This document shows, one piece after another, positions 13,466-21,769 of a stretch of DNA of 24,310 bases. The notes below the pieces were generated by a model. That model did not search any database, was not told where the DNA came from, and saw only the letters and a list, made by a program, of their open reading frames with translations. Location: IMG/VR virus record IMGVR_UViG_3300033146_001012, positions 1 to 24,310 of that record, one strand, 5' to 3'. The position numbers were made by a program, and so were the translations under genes. Numbering within the stretch: position 1 is the first letter of the stretch; every line of letters begins with the position of its first letter. The stretch comes from a virus.

Positions 13466-14890
13466 ATGAAACCTGTAACACTATATGGAGCCGACAACAA
13501 AGAGATCCAACCCTACTACGGGCGTGGGATCAACAAGAACGCCAGGCAATCGAACGGCGTAACGTACACGCCTCTACAGAACAAGGACTGGGACGCTCTG
13601 CTACCTATCACGGACTTCACAGCCCTGCTATCGACATCCCGGGTACTCTACAACAATAACGCTGTCCTCAAGGGGTCAATCGATTGGTTGGCTAACCGCG
13701 CCGTGAGTAATGGCTACAACCCGTTGTTCCGTGGTAAGGACGCTGAGTGGGGCGATAAAGCGAAAGCATGGCTGAAGACGTTCTACAGGATCGGAAACGT
13801 CCGTGGAGAGAACTACGACTTCAAGTCGAGCCTCGTGCATGATAGTATTGCCATGTCCCGTGATGGGACGAGCTACTGCCTCCTCACACAGACATCCAAG
13901 GGCTACCCCCAACTACAAGCCATCCCAAGTCACCGCGTAAGCAACAGACCCGGGGTGAATGTTGTGCAGACGGGCAGGTTCAAGGGCCGACGGCTCACTA
14001 ATGGTTGCATCCTATCAAAGGTCGGGCGTGTCATTGGTTACGTTATCCTAGGTGAGACGGAAGCAGAGGACAACTACGTAGACGCAGGCTCGATGATTGC
14101 TATGGAGGAGCTACACAACCACGACCAGAGCAGAGGACTTCCCCTGTTCAGTTGTTGCCTCGACAGCTTCCAGCAGATGCAGACGTCCGTAGAGTACGAG
14201 CTACACGCCCAACAGCTCATGTCAGCCATCGCCCTCAACGTGACAAACGAGACAGGGACGAATGAGGACGTGAGTAGCTACTACAACCGTGACGAATCCA
14301 CGCCTGTTGACCCAAGCGTGTCGTACGAGCAGATCCAAGGAGGAACAATCAACTACCTTCAAGCAGGCGTAGGACGCATTGAGACGCTCACCAACGACCG
14401 ACCATCTGATGCATGGCAGAAGTTCCACAAACGGATCATCAACGACTGCCTCATGAGCGTCAGGCTACCTTACAGCGTTGTGGTGGACAGCCAGGGAGGT
14501 AACGGAACGAGTTCACGCATGGACATCGGCAAGTCAGAGGCAACAATCACAGAGCGCCAACAACAGCTCGACAAGTTCGCGCTTAAGAAGATCACATACG
14601 CATTAGCCACAGCGATCGAACGAGGCTACCTCCCGGCACACCCGGAGTGGTCTATGTGGGAGTTCTCCCACCCGCGCCGGCTCAGTATCGACCTCGGACG
14701 TGATAATGTTGCCGAGCTCAAGTCATACGACGCAGGCTTACGCACCAAGACACAGATCCTAGCGGAACGTAACATCTCGCTCAACGAACAACTCACGGAG
14801 CAATACACGGAGAAAGCCAAAGAAATCCTTATACGTCAGGAGGTGGAGAAGAAGTACGGCGTAACCCTAACCCAAGACCAAGATGATTAA
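13466..14890 (+). CDS. Portal protein, lambda type
   Basis: The 474-residue product resembles lambda gpB family portals: a leading segment (DFTALLSTSRVLYNNN, then GSIDWLANRAVSNGY), a middle region with AIPSHRVSNR and CILSKVGRVIGYVIL, and the stem or clip helices (DSFQQMQTSVEYELHAQQL) followed by SSRMDIGKSEATITERQQ and a polar C-terminus. Twelve copies would form the vertex ring through which DNA passes. The end overlaps the protease gene by 8 bases. Length is slightly shorter than lambda B (533 aa). Confidence 0.93.
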   Translation: MKPVTLYGADNKEIQPYYGRGINKNARQSNGVTYTPLQNKDWDALLPITDFTALLSTSRVLYNNNAVLKGSIDWLANRAVSNGYNPLFRGKDAEWGDKAKAWLKTFYRIGNVRGENYDFKSSLVHDSIAMSRDGTSYCLLTQTSKGYPQLQAIPSHRVSNRPGVNVVQTGRFKGRRLTNGCILSKVGRVIGYVILGETEAEDNYVDAGSMIAMEELHNHDQSRGLPLFSCCLDSFQQMQTSVEYELHAQQLMSAIALNVTNETGTNEDVSSYYNRDESTPVDPSVSYEQIQGGTINYLQAGVGRIETLTNDRPSDAWQKFHKRIINDCLMSVRLPYSVVVDSQGGNGTSSRMDIGKSEATITERQQQLDKFALKKITYALATAIERGYLPAHPEWSMWEFSHPRRLSIDLGRDNVAELKSYDAGLRTKTQILAERNISLNEQLTEQYTEKAKEILIRQEVEKKYGVTLTQDQDD

Positions 14891-15680
14891 CACATATTAC
14901 ATCAATAGCGTAGCCCTTCAGAGCTACAACACATTCAAGGAGCGTCATGCTCAAGGACTCAAGCTATCCGACTTCATTAACGCCCGACCTCAAGCAGAGA
15001 TGAAGGACGGTATTGCCACGATTCACGTGACAGGCGTAATTGCGAACAACCCGCCTCCTGTCCACAGCATGTTAGGAGGTTCTAGTTACGACGAGATCGC
15101 GACGGAAATCGATGAAGCTATCGAAGCAGGAGCAACAGGCATCCTATTCAGCCACGACAGCCCCGGGGGACAGGTGGCAGGTAACGCTGAGTTAGCCGAG
15201 AAGATCGCAGACCTCGACGTACCAACCGTAGCATTCGCCAAAGGCTTGTGCTGTAGTGCATCGTACAAGCTAGCCGTAGGGTGTGACGCCATCGTAGCCA
15301 GGCCATCATCGGAGGTGGGCAATGTAGGCACGATCCTCCTGTATGTTGATGACTCAGCTTTCACGGACAAGCTCGGCATCAAGGTTCACGCTATCACATC
15401 AGACGAGGCATCCCTCAAGTCCACGCTGCATACAATGCCTGTCACGGACGAGCAGAGAGAGTTCTTGCAAGAGAGCATCACACGGTCAGGTAACGAGTTC
15501 AAAGACTACGTGAGAGCTAACAGAGCAGGTATTGATGAGGTGTTTGTGAAAGCTGGCTGGTATAAAGGCGAGCAGGCACTAGCACTCAACTTCATCGACA
15601 GTGTAGGCAACGAGCAAGACGCCCGGGACACGCTGACTGACATGATCGAACAACTACAACGCTTACAACAAACACATTAA
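14883..15680 (+). CDS. Capsid maturation protease, S49 (SppA/lambda C-like)
   Basis: The 265-residue protein is a serine protease of the S49 clan: SPGG at 93-96 forms the oxyanion motif, the likely nucleophile is S125 within LCCSASYKLA, and the likely general base is K179 in EASLKST. It lacks the long C-terminal scaffold part of lambda C, because that function is encoded by the next, separate gene. It should cleave the scaffold and possibly portal or capsid during prohead maturation. The start overlaps the portal stop, consistent with translational coupling. Confidence 0.93.
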   Translation: MINTYYINSVALQSYNTFKERHAQGLKLSDFINARPQAEMKDGIATIHVTGVIANNPPPVHSMLGGSSYDEIATEIDEAIEAGATGILFSHDSPGGQVAGNAELAEKIADLDVPTVAFAKGLCCSASYKLAVGCDAIVARPSSEVGNVGTILLYVDDSAFTDKLGIKVHAITSDEASLKSTLHTMPVTDEQREFLQESITRSGNEFKDYVRANRAGIDEVFVKAGWYKGEQALALNFIDSVGNEQDARDTLTDMIEQLQRLQQTH

Positions 15681-15684
15681 TATT

Positions 15685-16104
15685 ATGAGTCTCTTTAAGA
15701 AAAACATTTCCCAAGTCGAAGAAGCGCTAAAACAGGCTGAAGCCAACCTTGTTACGGCTAATGAAGCTAACACTGCCCATGAAGCAACTATTATCAACAT
15801 CACCGAACAACTAGCGACATCACAAACAGAACTTGCCGGCAAAGCCACAGAGTTGACTGAAACCACCGAGAAGCTGACAAATGCAGAAGCATCGATCGTC
15901 ACACTCACCGAGTCTCAAGCTGACTTTGATGGGCGCCTAGCAGCTGACACAGCTACAGCCGTAGCCGCACTAGGACACCAAGAGCCGATCAAGGACGCTA
16001 AGGAAGACGAAAAGCCTATGGACTTGATGGAAACATTCAAATCACTCAAAGGCGCAGAGCTCGCTGAGTTCTACGAGGCTAACAAAACACTCATCTTCGG
16101 ATAA
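15685..16104 (+). CDS. Capsid scaffold protein
   Basis: The 139-residue product is a coiled coil from about residue 6 to 80 (EEALKQAEANLVTANEANTA and repeated TELTETTEKL-like heptads), followed by a flexible acidic stretch and a short C-terminal helix (METFKSLKGAELAEFYEANK) that could bind the major capsid protein. Its position between protease and major capsid corresponds to lambda Nu3. Low sequence complexity means no firm family match. Confidence 0.75.
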   Translation: MSLFKKNISQVEEALKQAEANLVTANEANTAHEATIINITEQLATSQTELAGKATELTETTEKLTNAEASIVTLTESQADFDGRLAADTATAVAALGHQEPIKDAKEDEKPMDLMETFKSLKGAELAEFYEANKTLIFG

Positions 16105-16133
16105 TCAACACTCAACACAAAAACCTATAAATT

Positions 16134-16973
16134 ATGGCTAATACAATCGACCCGGCGCTAGTCTCCCAAGCGCTCTCCGCTAAGACCCACACCCTCGTCA
16201 AGAAAGCACTTGTCGCGCTAAAGGTATTCTCGACGAACTACTCTGCATCCAAAATCAAGCCAAAAGGCACGCTCGACGTACCCATGGCTACTGCGGCATC
16301 CGGGGCAATCGTTAACGGCACAACTTTCACGGGCGGTGATACTACCGTCGAGGACGTTCCTGTCGTGATGAACAACATCACCCAACTCTTCCACCTCACC
16401 TACGACGAGCTTAACGGCACCGAAGCAGGCCTGGATACTATCCTCGACGTGAACCTCATCAGCTTTACTGATAAGATCATGGAGCAGGTGTTTAAGGCGA
16501 TCACAACCGCTAAGTTTGGCGACTCAGCTGTAGTGGCTGACCCGGACACGTTTGACGCTAAGGATCTTCAGAAGATTTGGGCAGAACTCAAGGGTAAGCG
16601 CAAGCACATCATCCTTGCTTCTGAGCTGTATGCTAACTTCAACGCTGTAGACGCCGACTCCCTCACCGGAGACAGTCGTTTCGGCTTCCAGAAGTTCTTA
16701 CACACCGACACCGTTGTAGGACTTCCTACTAAGGCCGTGGCTGTAGCCTGTGACCCGCTCGCACTTTGTGTAGCTAGTCGCCTGCCAATCATGCCTAACC
16801 AGGATCAGCTCATCACCTACCAGACGTTCGCCATCCCAGAACTCGGTATCACTTACGCGTTCAGCTTATTCTCCGACAACCGCACGCGGTCACTGCAAGG
16901 TGCGTTTGATGTTTGTATCGGAGTTGGACAGTCCAAACAAGCCAACGCTCTTAAGATCGTTAAGACTGCCTAG
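16134..16973 (+). CDS. Major capsid protein
   Basis: The 279-residue protein follows the scaffold gene and is itself followed by a strong terminator, as expected for the most heavily made product. Features fit a small HK97-fold shell protein: a helical N-terminus, a beta-rich segment with GTTFTGGDTTVEDVPVVMNN (E-loop-like), a central spine helix with DKIMEQVFKAITTAKFGD, and a C-terminal region ending in GITYAFSLFSDNRTRSLQG. The identification rests mainly on order and fold-like pattern. The start has an AT-rich leader (CTATAAATT) instead of a Shine-Dalgarno. Confidence 0.85.
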   Translation: MANTIDPALVSQALSAKTHTLVKKALVALKVFSTNYSASKIKPKGTLDVPMATAASGAIVNGTTFTGGDTTVEDVPVVMNNITQLFHLTYDELNGTEAGLDTILDVNLISFTDKIMEQVFKAITTAKFGDSAVVADPDTFDAKDLQKIWAELKGKRKHIILASELYANFNAVDADSLTGDSRFGFQKFLHTDTVVGLPTKAVAVACDPLALCVASRLPIMPNQDQLITYQTFAIPELGITYAFSLFSDNRTRSLQGAFDVCIGVGQSKQANALKIVKTA

Positions 16974-17000
16974 ACACCCTCCCCAGTGTATTCATAGCAG

Positions 17001-17034
17001 CCCTCGTAGCATTCGTGCTACGGGGGTTTTCCTT
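17001..17034 (+). terminator. Rho-independent terminator after the major capsid gene
   Basis: CCCTCGTAGCA (17001-17011) and TGCTACGGGGG (17016-17026) form an 11-bp stem (one G-U) with the stable TTCG tetraloop, followed by TTTTCCTTT. It would reduce downstream transcription and favour capsid RNA. Confidence 0.9.
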
Positions 17035-17060
17035 TGTAGGCTAACATCCAATATATTAAC

Positions 17061-18431
17061 ATGAGCCAGTTTGACAGATTCATGCAGCGAGGCATGACCA
17101 AGACCATGACAGTGTTACCCACCGTGACGCTGTCGTACGACGGTCATACGTGGGATGTTGTGGCTATGGTTCACAAAAGGACTGATGAGAGCATCACAGG
17201 AGGCTACGAACCAACAGATGCCCGGGAGGTGAGCTTCCCGACAGCGTCGATGCCTACAGTGCCATTGCTCCACAAGCTCGTATTACTCACAACAACTACA
17301 TCAGAGGACAAATGGCGTGTCGTAGCCATGTCCCTCGGGGATACGTTGACAACCATGACTATTGTCTCGTACGATAAGATGTCGTCAAGACCAGGAGCGT
17401 TGAATAAGTGGATAAGCACAGCTAGCCCTACCACGCGTCCGCGAGGTGTGGTATTGCGACGTGAGGCTGCGCGAAAAATGAAGCAAGCTGACCACTCGGA
17501 AGCAACTTACAAACAAGGGTACGGCGTTGCGGCTCTACAAGGGCAACTGGCGCAGCTGGCCAAGTATCACAGCGAAGTGCCGGGTGTTCTCATAGGGGAA
17601 ATGGCTAGATTCACGGCCAGGCAACTAGCCATAGGGACGTTCCCTTACGGCATTAGTAAATCTACAGCGCGCAAGTCCAGGAAAGCTATTCAACGCGCCA
17701 TCAACAAGACATACAAGCGTGGCGCTTACATGTATCAGCAATTACGACTCATCGACAAAGACTTAGCCAGAGGGTATGCCCGGGCAGTGGAACAAGGTGA
17801 CTCAGCACAAGCTCACAAGTACCTCAGAGAAGCCGGCATCCTAAACAGTGTCACATCCGGCGTGCATAATAACGAAACATTCTTCGACGGCGGAGCATTA
17901 CACGCGCTTAACCGTGGGGAGGGTATTCAAGGCAGAACCCCGGACATCCCTATAACCATGGTTGTAGGCAAGCGCAGCCCTCAATACATGCTATGGAGAG
18001 CCCGTCAGTTAGCTAAAGCAGGGTTGGTAAAGTCTGCGTGGCTTGAGGCAACGCACGCGTTTTCAAGGATCAAGAAAGGCGCGAAGCATAAGAGAGGTAA
18101 ACCGCCAAAGCACCCTGCATGGCTTGAAGCTAACGCGCACCACAACCTAGGAACAGCCGAGGTACACATTGGCCAGCGCCACCTACGCACCGTGGAGGAG
18201 TTAGGTAGGCCGGAGCGTGTTATCGAGATGTACAGTGTGACGCTGACCAACAACGTCAGGTACTCATCCAACAAGCTCATAGGAGGAGGGAACATGCTTC
18301 ACTTACACATGGCTATAGCTCGCAAAAAAGCCATGAACTACTTCGACAAGGAAATATCAAAAGCCAGGGGCAGGGACGCTGCCGACATAGCTAAGAGCCT
18401 AAAACATATGCTTAACTTTATAATGAAATAA
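17061..18431 (+). CDS. Fused head-tail connector (FII-like) and tail completion/minor tail (Z-like) protein
   Basis: The 456-residue product seems to contain two parts. Residues about 18-115 are strand-rich and look like a head-closure stopper (TVTLSYDGHTWDVVAMVHKR, KWRVVAMSLGDTLTTMTIVS). After about 130 the chain is basic, helical and Ala/Lys-rich (MARFTARQLAIGTFPYGISK, RAINKTYKRGAYMYQQL, NVRYSSNKLI), resembling minor tail or virion morphogenesis proteins. In lambda these are separate genes, FII then Z, placed here between capsid and tail terminator. The fusion is inferred from length, pattern and gene order rather than from strong homology. Confidence 0.65.
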   Translation: MSQFDRFMQRGMTKTMTVLPTVTLSYDGHTWDVVAMVHKRTDESITGGYEPTDAREVSFPTASMPTVPLLHKLVLLTTTTSEDKWRVVAMSLGDTLTTMTIVSYDKMSSRPGALNKWISTASPTTRPRGVVLRREAARKMKQADHSEATYKQGYGVAALQGQLAQLAKYHSEVPGVLIGEMARFTARQLAIGTFPYGISKSTARKSRKAIQRAINKTYKRGAYMYQQLRLIDKDLARGYARAVEQGDSAQAHKYLREAGILNSVTSGVHNNETFFDGGALHALNRGEGIQGRTPDIPITMVVGKRSPQYMLWRARQLAKAGLVKSAWLEATHAFSRIKKGAKHKRGKPPKHPAWLEANAHHNLGTAEVHIGQRHLRTVEELGRPERVIEMYSVTLTNNVRYSSNKLIGGGNMLHLHMAIARKKAMNYFDKEISKARGRDAADIAKSLKHMLNFIMK

Positions 18432-18432
18432 T

Positions 18433-18864
18433 ATGACAGCAACACCTATAATCGCAAACACAAAAGCAATACTCGACGGTATCATTCCTCCCGGGTACAC
18501 AGTTTACCTTGATTCAGCGCAAGAGGACGTTGAAGTACCATCCATCATCATATCGGCCGTGGAGTCACTAAATGCGTCAATGCCCGATGGTTACACAGAC
18601 GTAGAGTTATCCCTAGACCTTGTAACAACGGAAGAGACGGAAGCACAACACACACAGGTAGCTGACGCCGTGGCGGACTACTACTTCCAGCAAGACGTGC
18701 ATAACCTCTACAACGCACCGACTGACGGGTCTACAGACACACGACCACGCAAGGACATCCACGTGTTTAACGTGACGGCTCCCGACCGCGTGTATGCCCA
18801 CTTACCAGAAGGACAACACACATCCATAACCGTCTCGCTCGTCTGCATGGCTCGACAAGGCTAA
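18433..18864 (+). CDS. Tail terminator protein (gpU-like)
   Basis: The 143-residue protein begins 1 base after the previous stop and lies directly before the tail tube gene, the position of lambda U. It has an N-terminal helix (IIANTKAILDGII), alternating strands (TVYLDSAQ, SIIISAVESL, DVELSLDLVT), a helix QHTQVADAVADYYFQQD, and a C-terminal strand SITVSLVCMA, consistent with the alpha-beta plan of tail terminators that cap the tube at the head end. No strong motif is known for this family. Confidence 0.72.
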   Translation: MTATPIIANTKAILDGIIPPGYTVYLDSAQEDVEVPSIIISAVESLNASMPDGYTDVELSLDLVTTEETEAQHTQVADAVADYYFQQDVHNLYNAPTDGSTDTRPRKDIHVFNVTAPDRVYAHLPEGQHTSITVSLVCMARQG

Positions 18865-18902
18865 CTTATCACTTATCACTAATAACTCGCACATCATAAC
18901 TT

Positions 18903-19295
18903 ATGGCATCTCCAACAAAACTAATCGGCAAGGGCGTTTTCGGTATTAAACCGGAACCCAACCTCGGGCTAATCGCTCAGTCTATCTCTTACGACATCCA
19001 GGCAGAGTCTGCCACCCTCAACTCGGAGACAGGAGCCACCGTTGGTGTCGCTTACTTTGATGAGAAGGTGAGCATGTCTATTTCTACTAAAGTAGACGCG
19101 GACACAGCATGGACAGGCACCGTAGGCAGTGTACTCACGCTCGTCAACACCGTCCCGGGCTACCTGTTCACAGTTGACGACCCTTCTACGGAGGGACTCA
19201 TGCTCATTGAAAGCATCAACGTCTCCAAGGACAGCAAGGACTTCAACAGCTTAGACATTTCAGCAACATTCTACCCAAGTCTTTCGACTACCTAG
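18903..19295 (+). CDS. Major tail tube protein
   Basis: The 130-residue product is beta-rich with Thr, Ser and Gly (SATLNSETGATVGVAYFDEK, VSMSISTKVDAD, LDISATFYPS), like tail tube proteins, and is short for the family, giving a single tube domain without decoration domain. The gene lies between tail terminator and chaperone genes and is followed by a terminator hairpin, which fits high expression. Its start has no Shine-Dalgarno but follows an AT-rich sequence with a repeated TTATCAC. Confidence 0.75.
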   Translation: MASPTKLIGKGVFGIKPEPNLGLIAQSISYDIQAESATLNSETGATVGVAYFDEKVSMSISTKVDADTAWTGTVGSVLTLVNTVPGYLFTVDDPSTEGLMLIESINVSKDSKDFNSLDISATFYPSLSTT

Positions 19296-19319
19296 ACAAA
19301 GGTTTTTCATGGTATAGGA

Positions 19320-19356
19320 GGCTCACATCGTTTCGGCGGTGTGGGCTAACTTTTTG
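19320..19356 (+). terminator. Rho-independent terminator after the tail tube gene
   Basis: GGCTCACATCG (19320-19330) pairs with CGGTGTGGGCT (19337-19347) with three G-U pairs around a TTTCGG loop, followed three bases later by TTTTTG. It lies 13 bases before the next start codon, so it probably partly terminates and lowers downstream gene expression. Confidence 0.75.
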
Positions 19357-19368
19357 TCTACGAATAGA

Positions 19369-19755
19369 ATGATCAGATCAACAAATTACATTGTCACAGA
19401 AGACATCACATTATCCTCCGTCCTTTTAACATTAGGCGTTCCGCTACAGTCACAGGCTGTAAAGATCGATGCTAACGGACGAGAGAAGTACGTTTTCCTG
19501 TTCGAGGACGGAAACGAAGACGGGTCGGCACGAACAGCCGACGTCATCGCCAAGTGGGGCGACAGCAGTTACCCCGGGGAAGGAGAGGAGGAGCCCCTAG
19601 CGTTCATGAAGGTAGCTCACTTCAACCGTGAAGCCATCCTAGATGAAATCAAGCAAGACATCGGCTTCTCAGAGGTTGTGGATGACTGCGGACGTATCGC
19701 CCTCATCCGTAAGTCTAGCGCGCCCGAGTATGTTGAAGCACTTTTATCCAACTAA
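19369..19755 (+). CDS. Unknown protein between tail tube and chaperones, possibly DUF5659-like
   Basis: The 128-residue product resembles the pattern of the small DUF5659 phage domain: an opening TEDITLSSVLLTLG, a strand REKYVFLFEDGN, and a later Phe-Asn-Arg-Glu helix (HFNREAILDEIKQDIGF). That match is from memory and weak. The frame is also open upstream to a GTG at 19339, but that lies in the terminator stem, so ATG 19369 is the better start. In lambda no gene occupies this place; it may be an extra tail assembly factor. Confidence 0.65.
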   Translation: MIRSTNYIVTEDITLSSVLLTLGVPLQSQAVKIDANGREKYVFLFEDGNEDGSARTADVIAKWGDSSYPGEGEEEPLAFMKVAHFNREAILDEIKQDIGFSEVVDDCGRIALIRKSSAPEYVEALLSN

Positions 19756-19758
19756 GCC

Positions 19759-20085
19759 ATGAACGATTTTACACGCAACGACACGACCTACCGTCAACTC
19801 ACAGCATCCGATATTGCCATCCTCACGGCTGTAGAGTCTCCCTTACTCAGGGGAGGCACTAACGAGGTGGAGAACATGCTCAACTACTTCTACACAGTAT
19901 CACATGATGTAAGGGAGTTGTTGAAAGCTAAACGCGAGGGTTGGGAAGACGCCGTCCTGGTATGGGGTAGTACCGTCAACATGGACGACCTCATGTCAAT
20001 GTCAGACCTCATGGGCGAGGACATTGACAATATCATAGAAGCCGAATCAGAGGTCATCCCGGACAAAGATTCATCAAAAAAGTAA
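19759..20085 (+). CDS. Tail assembly chaperone, short form (gpG-like)
   Basis: The 108-residue product is made by reading the zero frame to TAA 20083-20085. It is acidic and helical, with the size and position of lambda G, directly ahead of the tape measure gene. Its last codons, TCA AAA AAG TAA, contain a slippery heptamer, so a fraction of ribosomes should shift and extend it. The start follows the previous stop by 3 bases. Confidence 0.82.
   Translation: MNDFTRNDTTYRQLTASDIAILTAVESPLLRGGTNEVENMLNYFYTVSHDVRELLKAKREGWEDAVLVWGSTVNMDDLMSMSDLMGEDIDNIIEAESEVIPDKDSSKK
20076..20082 (+). promoter_or_regulatory. Programmed -1 frameshift site A AAA AAG
   Basis: The heptamer A AAA AAG lies exactly in the X XXY YYZ register of the zero frame, immediately before the stop. 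The -1 frame is open from 20082 to 20303. This is the classic arrangement of the tail chaperone genes in siphoviruses (lambda G-T). Confidence 0.88.
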
Positions 20086-20303
20086 GTGGCGATTCCCCTC
20101 CCTTCCTGTTCTCCTACATCCTAACGATAGCTAAAGAGACGGGTTGGAGCCGGGAGTACATCGCCGAACAACTACCATACAGCGAAGGGTTACATTACCA
20201 AGTGGGCATCCTACAATTCGCTGGTATTTCATCCACGTACACCAACAAGAACAACGACTCACTTAAACAACAGATAGCTCAAGCATTATGGCAACAACAG
20301 TAA
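20082..20303 (+). CDS. T extension of the tail assembly chaperone, reached by -1 frameshift
   Basis: After the slip at 20076-20082 the -1 frame encodes 73 residues with no stop: V-S-G-D-S-P-P-F-L-F-S-Y, then ILTIAKETGWSREYIAEQL and HYQVGILQFAGISS, ending QALWQQQ at 20301-20303. The total product from ATG 19759 is 181 residues. No start codon is needed. The end overlaps the tape measure gene by 16 bases. The long form should bind tail tube subunits and the tape measure, as gpGT does in lambda. Confidence 0.85.
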   Translation, partial: VSGDSPPFLFSYILTIAKETGWSREYIAEQLPYSEGLHYQVGILQFAGISSTYTNKNNDSLKQQIAQALWQQQ

Positions 20304-21769
20304 CTACATTTAAGGCTAATACAGCCCCCTTCAACGCTAAGATGGATCAAACCATCAAGAAGCTGTCGAAGGTGCGTACAGCGGCTATGAAAACAGCCTC
20401 TAAGGTGGGCAAGTCCATGTCAGGCTTTGTCATCGGAGGTCTTGGCGCTACAGCCATCATCGCAGGAGCCCGGGCTGTGGGTGAGTTTGCTGACGAGGTG
20501 GATAACCTAGGTAAGTCAGCGAAACGCGCAGGCATGAACGTGGAGGACTTTCAGCGGCTCATTAACGTAGGCGAGTTCAACGACGTCGATTCAGAGCAGG
20601 TCACGAAAGCTATTGTGAACATTGACGATGCTATCGGCAAAGCCAATGAAGGACTCACCTCTTACACCCGGGCATTCAAGAACCTAGGCATCAACGTGGA
20701 CGAGTTCTCAACGCTCACACCTACAGACCGCGTAATCGCATTAGCAACAGCGTTCCAGAAAGCGCAGAAGTCAGGAGATGGCATGACAGACGTGTTAACC
20801 ATCCTAGGTAAGGGAGCAGGTAAGTCCATGCTGCCCTTGCTCAAACAGGACGTTAACGACCTGTCAAAAGCCATACAACACGCCACGTATATTAACGAGA
20901 GTCACATTGCCTCTGTGGAGCGTGCTAATGACGCATGGGCTAGGCTCAAGCAGCGTGTGAAAGGCCACGTAGCTGACCAGCTGGGCGGGTTCCTAGACGT
21001 ACCTGAGAACTGGGATGAGATGGGCGCCTACGCAGCAAACTCACTGAAGTACATGACAGGTTTCCTAGGAGCCGCAGTTGTGGCTCACACGGGCGATACG
21101 CGCAGCGACCGGGCAGACAAAGATAAGGCAGCTCAAGCCGAACGTAATATCGAGAAAGCGAAACTGAGAGCCAAAGCACTTGCTAAGATACAGGAACAAC
21201 TCAAACAGGCAGGCTTGAAGTACGGCCGTACGTTCACGCAGTTGTCTGAGATCGGTGTATGGGAGAAGCACCTCGTCAAGTATAGCGAGGACGCTGTAAA
21301 AGGCTTTATCAAGTTGCGGGATTACACGATGGATCAACTACCCGTACTCGAACAGTTGAAGGCAGCCCGTAAGGAATTGAAGGTTCTTGAAGCGGCTGAT
21401 ATGGAGCCGTTGAAAGTAGCGGAGAAGAAGATAGCCGTCATGAAGCTTGAGGTGAAGGCGGCGGAAGAACTCGCTAAAGCTAAAGAGGAGGACGAGAAGG
21501 CATCCAAGAAAGCGTCAGACCTCATCATCGCTAATGCTAAGAAGGTGAAAGACGCCTACATGGAGGTTTACAAGGTCGTACAGGCCATGAACCTAGCTCA
21601 CCACACATTCACACCCGGGTCAGCCACTGTGACATCATTAGGACGTATAGGAGGTACGCAAGGAGGACGAGCACCCGAACGTCTCTCCGCCATCCTCAAG
21701 ACAGGCAACCAGTTCCTCAAGGACATCAAGGCTAATACAGCCAAACCCCAACTACAAAGATTACGGTAA
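20288..21769 (+). CDS. Tail tape measure protein
   Basis: The 493-residue protein sits after the frameshifted chaperones, the defining position of the tape measure. It has an N-terminal helical region (NAKMDQTIKKLSKVRTAAMK), a Gly/Ala-rich hydrophobic segment at about 43-65 (MSGFVIGGLGATAIIAGA), a long middle and strong coiled coils at about 275-430 (KAAQAERNIEKAKLRAKALA, KEEDEKASKKASDLIIANAK). It is short; at the usual 0.15 nm per residue it would predict a tail of roughly 70-75 nm. No lysozyme or peptidase domain is seen. It ends in an overlap with the next gene (TAATG). Confidence 0.87.
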   Translation: MATTVTTFKANTAPFNAKMDQTIKKLSKVRTAAMKTASKVGKSMSGFVIGGLGATAIIAGARAVGEFADEVDNLGKSAKRAGMNVEDFQRLINVGEFNDVDSEQVTKAIVNIDDAIGKANEGLTSYTRAFKNLGINVDEFSTLTPTDRVIALATAFQKAQKSGDGMTDVLTILGKGAGKSMLPLLKQDVNDLSKAIQHATYINESHIASVERANDAWARLKQRVKGHVADQLGGFLDVPENWDEMGAYAANSLKYMTGFLGAAVVAHTGDTRSDRADKDKAAQAERNIEKAKLRAKALAKIQEQLKQAGLKYGRTFTQLSEIGVWEKHLVKYSEDAVKGFIKLRDYTMDQLPVLEQLKAARKELKVLEAADMEPLKVAEKKIAVMKLEVKAAEELAKAKEEDEKASKKASDLIIANAKKVKDAYMEVYKVVQAMNLAHHTFTPGSATVTSLGRIGGTQGGRAPERLSAILKTGNQFLKDIKANTAKPQLQRLR

